Origin: Paludibacter sp.
Lineage (GTDB): Bacteria; Bacteroidota; Bacteroidia; Bacteroidales; Paludibacteraceae
Length of the DNA stretch: 5,219 nucleotides
NCBI GenBank assembly: GCA_031284665.1
Contig: JAITXR010000290.1
Location: 1 to 5,219 of the forward strand
Reading direction: 5' to 3'
The position numbers and the translations under genes were made by a program. Positions 1 to 5,200 of the stretch are shown here, piece by piece (positions within the stretch are counted from its first letter, which is position 1; every line of letters starts with the position of its first letter). Under the pieces are notes generated by a model. It was not told where the DNA came from and searched no databases. It saw only the letters and a list, made by a program, of their open reading frames with translations.

Positions 1-73
1 CAATTTCCAAACTTTGCGCCGAAAGCACAAATATTAATACACAATAAATAATTGTAAATAATAGTTTTTTCAT
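1..73 (-). CDS. Exported protein, N-terminal fragment (signal peptide only)
   Basis: This minus-strand gene starts with ATG at 73-71 and runs off the left edge, so only 24 codons are visible. They begin MKKLLFTIIY and continue through a hydrophobic stretch to FVLSAQSLEI. The layout is a textbook Sec signal peptide: two lysines at residues 2-3, a hydrophobic core at about 4-17, and a likely signal peptidase I site after A19 (LSA, then Q20). A Q at +1 after Ala is very common in Bacteroidota exported proteins. There is no lipobox cysteine at the cleavage point, so a lipoprotein is unlikely. The mature protein, and therefore the function, lies outside the window. A TATTTTTG box upstream supports the start. 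It is divergent from the toxin-antitoxin genes. Confidence 0.75.
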   Translation of the reverse strand, partial: MKKLLFTIIYCVLIFVLSAQSLEI

Positions 74-96
74 ATACTTATTTCGTTACTTAGCGA

Positions 97-128
97 CAAA
101 AATAATAAAAATAATGGAATATAAACAA
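97..128 (-). promoter_or_regulatory. Candidate Bacteroidota promoter for the exported-protein gene
   Basis: On the minus strand the -7 element TATTTTTG (104 to 97) matches TAnnTTTG fully. A TTG (128 to 126) lies 21 bp upstream as a -33 element. Transcription would start near position 90, leaving a short leader before the ATG at 73. The region is AT-rich, so chance matches are possible. Confidence 0.4.
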
Positions 129-148
129 TAGATAATATATTCCTCATC

Positions 149-177
149 GGCATAGCATCCTCGACCGGCTGCTTGCC
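149..177. other. GC-rich imperfect hairpin in the divergent intergenic region
   Basis: The arm GGCA-T-AGCA (149-157) pairs with TGCTTGCC (170-177), giving 8 base pairs with one bulged T and a 12-nt loop. It is followed by an A tract (182-191). It does not read as a standard terminator on either strand, since no T-run follows the stem. The block at about 141-200 is clearly more GC-rich than the AT-rich DNA around it. I do not recognise it as a known RNA family. It could be a DNA-level site, a remnant of inserted DNA, or a structured RNA. Confidence 0.35.
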
Positions 178-207
178 ACTCAAAAAAAAAACCGGCGTTC
201 TTTGACA

Positions 208-221
208 TATTGAGTTTTACC
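208..221 (+). repeat. Left arm of the 14-bp inverted repeat around the toxin-antitoxin genes
   Basis: The sequence TATTGAGTTTTACC is the exact reverse complement of 914-927. The arm sits 91 bp upstream of the antitoxin start and upstream of its candidate promoter, so it would not be part of that transcript. It is preceded by GTTCTTTGACA (199-207 region). Confidence 0.6.
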
Positions 222-243
222 ACACACAAAAAAAGTAAAAATT

Positions 244-273
244 TTTGCGTTTGAAAAATAATTATTACTTTTG
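244..273 (+). promoter_or_regulatory. Candidate promoter for the toxin-antitoxin operon
   Basis: A TTTG at 244-247 and TACTTTTG at 266-273 match the Bacteroidota -33 and -7 elements, with an 18-bp spacer. A second TTTG at 250-253 is too close to serve. Initiation would fall near 280, giving a leader of about 30 nt before the ATG at 313. No clear operator palindrome overlaps it, although auto-repression is usual for type II modules. Confidence 0.5.
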
Positions 274-312
274 TATTGATTTATATAAACCAAATAAAAA
301 AACAGTAACATT

Positions 313-465
313 ATGCAAACAGCAGCAATTCAATCAAGTAGAAATTTAGGTTCTGCTACATATAGAGCAGAACAACCACGCAAATTATCAAAAGCCGGGC
401 AATGGATGCGCGACCACCCTGATGGCATATTTGTAATTGTCAATAGGAGAGCTGTGAATAAATGA
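313..465 (+). CDS. Small antitoxin candidate, partner of the PIN toxin (50 aa)
   Basis: This 50-codon gene starts MQTAAIQSSRNLG and ends with the motif-like tail KLSKAGQWMRDHPDGIFVIV (24-43) followed by NRRAVNK. An in-frame TAA at 295-297 makes the ATG at 313 the only ATG start. Its stop overlaps the toxin start by four bases (ATGA, 462-465), the arrangement expected of an antitoxin-toxin pair that is translationally coupled. The N-terminal half (about 1-22) is polar and low in hydrophobics and is probably disordered. The C-terminal half contains the aromatic and hydrophobic residues (W31, F40, V41, I42, V43) that could bind and block the toxin. I see no helix-turn-helix, ribbon-helix-helix or AbrB signature, so DNA binding cannot be claimed. 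I recall similar short proteins with a K-A-G-x-W / P-x-G-I core next to PIN genes in Bacteroidota but cannot name a family. The antitoxin role is inferred from position and size. Confidence 0.75.
   Translation: MQTAAIQSSRNLGSATYRAEQPRKLSKAGQWMRDHPDGIFVIVNRRAVNK
445..451 (+). promoter_or_regulatory. Shine-Dalgarno-like site for the PIN toxin
   Basis: AGGAGAG lies 10 nt before the toxin ATG, inside the last codons of the antitoxin gene. Such sites are uncommon in Bacteroidota, so it stands out. Together with the ATGA overlap it suggests the toxin is translated by coupling or by its own ribosome binding site. Confidence 0.4.
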
Positions 466-887
466 AACAAGAAATTTATTATATTGACACAAATGTGCTT
501 GTTCAAATGCTAACAGAGCACGATTTTACAAGTCAAGTTCGTGATATTTTGGACTATAACAATTCTATAATATTTGTCAGTTCCGAGTGTGTAAAGGAAT
601 TTATTGCGCTTATACAATTTGACAATATAAAATTGAGAAAGGACGTAAAAATAACCTCTCTTGACATTTTCGATTTCATAGAGAAAGAACTCGGCTACGA
701 AGTGCGATATATAAACAGAGGACACATTCAGCAACTTGCCAAACTCGTAACATTTGATAAACATACAGACCCCAGCGACCGACTGATAATTGCACAAGCA
801 ATAGCGGAAGGCATTCCACTTATAAGTAGCGATGAGAGATTTCCAAAATACAAAAAATACGGTTTAGATTTAATTTATAATCGTTGA
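462..887 (+). CDS. PIN-domain ribonuclease toxin, type II toxin-antitoxin (141 aa)
   Basis: The protein is a single PIN domain of normal toxin length. PIN toxins are Mg-dependent endoribonucleases that cut tRNA, rRNA or mRNA in the cytoplasm when the antitoxin is degraded. The visible signature is YYIDTN at 6-11 with catalytic D9, an acidic residue at E46 in VKEF (E42 lies nearby), HTDPSDRLIIAQA at 101-113 with D103 and D106, and ISSDE at 121-125 with D124. The DPxDRLxIAQA block and the closing SSDE are characteristic of the large PF01850-type PIN family, and the active-site acids all appear intact. The sequence ends YGLDLIYNR, the usual final strand. The gene overlaps its presumed antitoxin by 4 bp and shares its promoter. 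No terminator directly follows. The nearest strong stem-loop is at 1096-1129. The RNA target cannot be read from the sequence. Confidence 0.92.
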   Translation: MKQEIYYIDTNVLVQMLTEHDFTSQVRDILDYNNSIIFVSSECVKEFIALIQFDNIKLRKDVKITSLDIFDFIEKELGYEVRYINRGHIQQLAKLVTFDKHTDPSDRLIIAQAIAEGIPLISSDERFPKYKKYGLDLIYNR

Positions 888-913
888 TTTCTAATATATA
901 TTTTTCCACAAGC

Positions 914-927
914 GGTAAAACTCAATA
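914..927 (-). repeat. Right arm of the 14-bp inverted repeat around the toxin-antitoxin genes
   Basis: GGTAAAACTCAATA here is the exact reverse complement of 208-221. It begins 27 bp after the toxin stop codon. The two arms enclose the complete module and its promoter (about 690 bp between them) and almost nothing else. The match does not extend beyond 14 bp, and I see no duplicated target site outside the arms. Confidence 0.6.
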
Positions 928-976
928 CACACTTAAAAGAGTTTCACGATAATTTGACTTCCCTACCAAATATTTT

Positions 977-990
977 GTTCTGTTCAGAAC
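977..990. repeat. Short palindrome GTTCTG-TT-CAGAAC
   Basis: Two perfect 6-bp half-sites are separated by 2 bp in the intergenic region after the toxin gene. The loop is too small for a stable RNA hairpin of the full length, so a protein-binding site is more plausible. No promoter or gene next to it gives a role. The rest of 888-1095 is AT-rich and I see no gene in it. Confidence 0.3.
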
Positions 991-1095
991 TTGTCTGTTT
1001 TCTTGACATAATCGTCTATTTTTTAAGGTTAAACATCTGATAATTAAAATATTATAGTTTCCCAGACAAAAATAAATCAGATAGTATAAACTGCA

Positions 1096-1129
1096 AAAAC
1101 ACTTGTAATACGTTGATTACAAGTGTTTT
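1096..1129 (-). terminator. Perfect 14-bp stem-loop, likely terminator of the tRNA-Ala transcript
   Basis: AAAACACTTGTAAT (1096-1109) pairs with its exact complement at 1116-1129 around a 6-nt loop. Read on the minus strand it begins 15 nt beyond the tRNA 3' end, and the stem closes in a run of five T (1099-1095), as expected of an intrinsic terminator. The A/T ends are symmetric, so it could also stop plus-strand transcripts from the toxin-antitoxin genes. The stem is AT-rich, and strength is uncertain. Confidence 0.7.
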
Positions 1130-1143
1130 ACATCCGCTTATTG

Positions 1144-1217
1144 TGGAGATTACCGGACTCGAACCGGTCACCTCGACACTGCCAGTGTCGCGCTCTAGCC
1201 AGATGAGCTAAACCCCC
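1144..1217 (-). tRNA. tRNA-Ala (anticodon GGC)
   Basis: The minus strand folds into a complete 74-nt cloverleaf. The acceptor GGGGGTT pairs with AATCTCC, with a G3:U70 wobble pair that is the alanine identity element. The D arm is GCTC/GAGC with a 9-nt loop. The anticodon stem CGACA/TGTCG carries the loop CTGGCAG, with anticodon GGC reading GCC and GCU. The variable loop is AGGTG, and the T arm ACCGG/CCGGT carries the loop TTCGAGT. The discriminator base is A73 at position 1144. The bases after it (CAA) are not CCA, so the CCA end must be added by nucleotidyltransferase, as is frequent in Bacteroidota. It stands alone, with its own promoter candidate and terminator, and its 3' end faces the toxin-antitoxin region. 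Confidence 0.96.
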
Positions 1218-1236
1218 TTTTTTTTCAAAAGCGGGA

Positions 1237-1267
1237 CAAAGATAATACGTTTTTCGGAAAATAAAAC
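1237..1267 (-). promoter_or_regulatory. Candidate promoter of tRNA-Ala
   Basis: On the minus strand TATCTTTG (1244 to 1237) matches TAnnTTTG exactly and lies 19 nt before the tRNA 5' end. The -33 region about 20 bp further up is only T-rich (TTTT), without the usual G. Initiation near 1231 would leave a leader of about 13 nt. Confidence 0.5.
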
Positions 1268-1400
1268 TATTTTTGCCTAAAATTTCAAATATTTTATTTT
1301 AAAGGTGAGATATTAGACTATTAGATTGTGAGACTTCAAGACCAACTATAAACTTCGGGGCGAAAGGATGAAAGCGCGAAATGACGAAAAAACTACTAAT

Positions 1401-1431
1401 TTTGGAAAGGCTAAAGTTTAAAATAATGTTG
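1401..1431 (+). promoter_or_regulatory. Weak promoter candidate for ruvC
   Basis: TTTG at 1401-1404 is followed after 19 bp by TAATGTTG at 1424-1431, one mismatch from TAnnTTTG. Use of this site would give a leader of about 180 nt carrying the two palindromic elements and the tandem repeat. A better-matching TAATTTTG at 1397-1404 lacks a -33 partner. Confidence 0.3.
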
Positions 1432-1471
1432 GTAAATGAAATAGTCTGTTGTAATATTCACATATTTTATT

Positions 1472-1490
1472 GGGGTATCCCCTATGGGGA
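1472..1490. repeat. Overlapping palindromes GGGG-TAT-CCCC-TAT-GGGG
   Basis: Three runs of four G or C separated by TAT can form either of two mutually exclusive hairpins, 1472-1482 (GGGG/CCCC) or 1478-1490 (TCCCC/GGGGA), each with a 3-nt loop. The run is followed by AAAAATA. It resembles the second palindrome at 1529-1541, so the two may be degenerate copies of one REP-like element. Confidence 0.5.
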
Positions 1491-1528
1491 AAAATACAGG
1501 TTGGTGGCAATATTTCTATTGATATGAA

Positions 1529-1541
1529 TTCCCTACGGGAA
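1529..1541. repeat. Palindrome TTCCC-TAC-GGGAA
   Basis: A 5-bp stem with a TAC loop is followed by AATATA. Flanking GCAATATTTC (about 1507-1516) and GAAAATATAGC (1539-1549) could pair imperfectly to make a longer cruciform around it. The core and the trailing A-rich tail resemble 1478-1495. Confidence 0.45.
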
Positions 1542-1580
1542 AATATAGCAACACTATTCGTAAATACAGCCTTTTGAAAT

Positions 1581-1619
1581 CTATAAACTATTAACTATAA
1601 ACTATTAACTAACTATAAA
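1581..1619 (+). repeat. Tandem 14-bp repeat abutting the ruvC start codon
   Basis: CTATAAACTATTAA occurs twice in tandem (1581-1594, 1595-1608), then CTAA, then a third partial copy CTATAAA (1613-1619), whose last base is the A of the ruvC ATG. The repeat replaces any Shine-Dalgarno site, so translation must start from an AT-rich, unstructured leader. Length variation between strains is likely for a repeat of this type. Confidence 0.75.
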
Positions 1620-2176
1620 TGGCAACAGAAACTATCATATTGGGAATCGATCCGGGCACTACCGTTATGGGTTATGGCGTTCTGAAAGTCGTGAGCAACA
1701 AAACCGAACTTATAACAATGGGTATTCTCGATTTGAAAAAGTATGCAAATCACTATCTTAAAATCGGGCGAATTTTTGAGCGAACATTGGCTATAATCGA
1801 CGAATATCATCCTGATTGTATGGCTATTGAGGCTCCGTTTTTCGGGAAAAATGTACAATCGATGCTCAAACTCGGACGAGCACAAGGAGTGGCAATGGCT
1901 GCCGCTTTGCACCGCGATATTCCAATTACCGAATATGCGCCGCTGAAAATCAAAATGGCAATTACCGGAAATGGCGCGGCGTCAAAAAATCAGGTTGCCG
2001 ATATGCTGCAACGATTTCTGAAAATTCCGGCTGAAAATATGCTGCCTCAATTAGATGCGACCGATGGACTGGCGGCTGCATACTGTCATTATTTGCAAAT
2101 GGGGCGACCCGAAACAACGCAGGCTTACCGAGGTTGGAAAGATTTTGTTGCAAAAAATCAAGATAAAGTGAAATAA
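1619..2176 (+). CDS. ruvC: Crossover junction endodeoxyribonuclease RuvC (185 aa)
   Basis: RuvC is the dimeric Mg-dependent nuclease that cuts Holliday junctions, working with the RuvAB branch-migration motor in recombination and repair. The start is fixed: the codon just before the ATG is an in-frame TAA (1616-1618). The RNase H-like fold is complete: GIDPGT at 9-14 with catalytic D11, AIEAPFF at 69-75 with E71, the [17 protein letters not shown] helix at 80-96, the DNA-contact segment with [14 protein letters not shown] at 106-119 and A-S-K-N-Q-V at 121-126, and [10 protein letters not shown] at 145-154 with D146 and D149. These match the D7/E66/D138/D141 set of E. coli RuvC. Length and the basic tail ([15 protein letters not shown]) are normal for Bacteroidota RuvC. 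ruvA and ruvB are not in the window, and the gene is followed closely by a tamB-like gene in the same frame. Confidence 0.96.
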   Translation: MATETIILGIDPGTTVMGYGVLKVVSNKTELITMGILDLKKYANHYLKIGRIFERTLAIIDEYHPDCMAIEAPFFGKNVQSMLKLGRAQGVAMAAALHRDIPITEYAPLKIKMAITGNGAASKNQVADMLQRFLKIPAENMLPQLDATDGLAAAYCHYLQMGRPETTQAYRGWKDFVAKNQDKVK

Positions 2177-2203
2177 ATTTATAATTTTGTCAGAAAAAAC
2201 AGA

Positions 2204-5200
2204 TTGCCTATCAAAAAGTCGCTAAAAATATCGCTGATTACGATTGCCATTTTGCTGGCAATTCCAATCTTTGCGCTTATTTTACTGCAATTTAACAGTG
2301 TTCAACAAGGCATAGTAAACAAAATTACGTCAACTCTCGAAACCAAACTCGACACCAAAGTTTCGATTTCCAAAGCGCGTTTCAAGTTGTTTAACACCGT
2401 AAATCTCGAAGATGTATATATCGAAGACCTCGAAGGCGACACATTGCTTTACAGCGAACATTTGAACGCAAAACTCGATTTTTTCAAACTTTTTTCGAAC
2501 AAAGTAATTATTTACGGAGCCGTAATCGACAATTTGTATGCAAATATCAAAACAGATACGGAGGGTAAAACAAATTTTGAGTTTATAATCCAAGCCTTCA
2601 AAAAACCCGATGCAGAGCCGGCAGCAATAACTCTCGAACTCAAAAAACTTAGTATTTTAAATTCGCGCCTCGCTTACTCAAACATCTCAAAAGCGGGAAA
2701 TGCCAAAAGCAATGGTTTTGATGCTAATAATATATTAATCAGCAATTTGAATAGCGAAATCAGTATTGATATTTTGAACACCGACAGTCTTTCGGCAAAA
2801 ATAAAATCGCTCGCCTTTAGCGAAAAATCGGGCTTTACACTGAAAAACCTGTCAAGTAAAATCAACACTTCGGGCAAAAACATCACGCTTGATTTTTTGA
2901 ATGTAAATCTTGCAAATTCGGCGTTAAAAATCAACAATATTACAGCCCAATTCGACAGTCTGCCGCTTAGCGCAACTATTTTTGAAAACACGGATATATC
3001 GCTCGAAATTGCGCAATCGGAACTTTACCTCAAAGATATTGCCTGCTTTTATCCTGATTTTAAGGGATTTACAAAGCCAATAAATGTTCAAGGGAAAATT
3101 GCAGGAACGCTGTCGAACTTGAAAATACATAATTTTATTGCCTCTTACGGCAATTCTCTCCGTTTTTCGGCTGACTGCGATTTGACAGGGCTGCCCACTA
3201 TTGCCGAAACTTTTGTGTATGCAAAAATAAACGAAATCCACGCCGAGAAGGCTGATATTCAGGATATTATTGCAATGTTGCAACAAAAACCGTTTACGCT
3301 GCCAAACGAAATTGACAGACTTGGAGCAATGATTTTCAAAGGAAATATTTCGGGATTTTTCAGCAATCTGGTGGCTTTCGGCAATATTACTACCGCTGTG
3401 GGAAATATGCAAACCGACCTTTTAGTAAAATTGGAAAATAATTTTACCGATATTCAATACAGCGGAAGTCTGAAATCAACAAATATAAGACTTGATAAAT
3501 TATTAAATTCAAACGATTTAGGTGATATTTCGTTTACACTTGCAACAAAAGGCGAAAAAACTGCAAAGCAGCCTTTTAAGGGAAATATTGACGCTACAAT
3601 ACAACAATTTTCGTTCAAAAAGTATGATTATAACAATATTCTGATTAACGGAAATTTTGACGGAACAGGTTTTAATGGCGATATAAGTTTGACCGACGAC
3701 AATATTATATTCGATTTTTCGGGTTTAGTGGATATGACACAGGAATTGCCAACGCTCGATTTTGATATTAATGTTGATGCATTAAATCTTAATGCGCTGA
3801 AAATCATAAATGTATATCCTGATTCTTATTTGTCGTTTGTCGGAAAAATAAGTATGACTGGCGATTCGCCCGAAAACCTGAACGGATTTCTTAACCTGAA
3901 AGATATTGTTTTCAAAACAAGTGGTAAAACTTTCAATGCAAGCGATTTGAATTTTAGCAGCAAAACACAACAAAACCTTAGCGATTACCGAATAAATTCA
4001 AAATATATTAACGGCTCGGTACAAGGTAATTTTCATTTTGACGATTTGAAAGACATTGCAAATGAGTATGTTCAGTATTATTTACCGGCGTTATCAAAAC
4101 TTCCCAAACAACAAAAAACAAAGGATTCAAACATTGCTATCAATTTGCAATTAAGCAAGTTAGACGAATTAGCCAACTTTTTTGAAATCCCATATAAAAT
4201 CGACGGCGATATTGTTATAAAAGGAAATTTAGAAAGCGACAAACACAATGTAAACATTTCCGCTACAATTCCATCGCTGGTGTCGGGCAAAACAAAACTT
4301 GATAATATTTCGCTTAACTTGCTTAATACCAACGACAAACTGTCGTTTACTTCGCGAGCGCAAACTACAGCCGTAAAAGCCGGTCTGCTCAATTTTTACC
4401 TCACGGCAAACGCTCAAAACGATTCGCTAAATGCTCGCTTTGGCTGGCAAAACACACTGCAAATTACCAACGCAGGCGAAATTAGCACTAACGCTAAAAT
4501 CCGAAAAACTGACGAAGGACTGCTCACAGCGCAATTAGAATTGCAACCAAGCAAAATAATTATTAGCGACACAATTTGGAAAATCGACCGTTGCAAAATT
4601 GATTATCGTGCCGATAGTAGCCTTAATATCAATCATTTCCGTCTGGGAAATCAGACTCAATACATTAGCGCAAACGGCACAGTTTCAAAAAATACAAACG
4701 ACAATCTGTTCGTAGCATTAAATCAAATCGATTTGGAATATATATTTCGACTGCTGGGAATGTCCGATTTTATGGTTGGCGGAATTGCTACCGGAAATGC
4801 CGATTTGCGCGGATTGCTCCACGAGCCGGTTATCGAAGCCGAAATTGATGTGAAAAATGTTACCCTAAACGGTAAGCAAATAAGCGATGCGCACGTGTCT
4901 TCGACTTGGGATAACAACCTGAAAAAGATACTGTTAGGCGGCAAGTTTTTCACCGACAACAACGATACTATTTGCGTGGCAACAGGTTATTACGCGCAAA
5001 AAAGCGATTCGCTCGATATAGTTTTCGATACAGATGGTATCTCGCTTTCGTTTCTCAATAAATATTTTGAGGGAGTTGCGAGTAATGTTGACGGACGGGC
5101 TTATGGAGCATTTCATCTTTTTGGACCAACAAAAGCAATTGTTTTTGGAGGCGATATTTATGTGGATAATGCAAAAGTAACCATAGATGTGCTGCAAACA

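Larger units (their letters stand above)
1218..1618. other. 401-bp non-coding stretch between tRNA-Ala and ruvC
   Basis: No credible gene is present. The longest small frame noticed (a plus-strand ATG near 1368) is only 17 codons. From left to right it holds a T tract and the tRNA promoter (1218-1267), AT-rich DNA with a short TATTAGA direct repeat (1311-1317 and 1319-1325), a candidate ruvC promoter (1401-1431), the palindromes at 1472-1490 and 1529-1541, and a tandem repeat reaching the ruvC start (1581-1619). Blocks of this kind, with ATTAGACTATTAGA-like and ACTATTAACTA-like runs, are familiar between genes in Bacteroidota. That is from memory and not searched. Confidence 0.6.

Noticed and set aside
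158..171. CTCGACCGG-like resemblance to the T-arm complement of the tRNA-Ala gene (CTCGAACCGG at 1158-1167), as a possible att site copy
   Set aside because: The match is about 10 bases with one gap and does not continue into the rest of the tRNA 3' end, so it is too short to call a duplicated attachment site.
182..199. A10 tract with CCGGCG as a minus-strand terminator
   Set aside because: On the minus strand the T tract comes before the 149-177 hairpin instead of after it, and no stem lies directly upstream of the T tract.
510..797. Minus-strand open frame of 95 codons inside the PIN toxin gene
   Set aside because: It is a shadow of the toxin, which has intact catalytic motifs. No promoter or domain supports the antisense frame.
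1368..1421. 17-codon plus-strand frame starting with ATG in the ruvC leader
   Set aside because: It is very short, has no ribosome binding signal and no recognisable sequence. Chance is the simplest explanation.
1311..1619. Possible CRISPR array from the short repeated motifs before ruvC
   Set aside because: The repeats are only 7-14 bp, are directly adjacent or degenerate, and have no unique spacers of regular length. No cas gene is present.
1613..1912. Minus-strand open frame of 99 codons opposite ruvC
   Set aside because: It is antisense to ruvC, which has the complete catalytic tetrad, and has no recognisable features.
2330..5197. Many minus-strand open frames opposite the tamB-like gene
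   Set aside because: All lie antisense to a continuous plus-strand frame with clear protein character. They are overlapping, lack recognisable domains, and are rich in residues expected from the reverse complement of an AT-rich gene.
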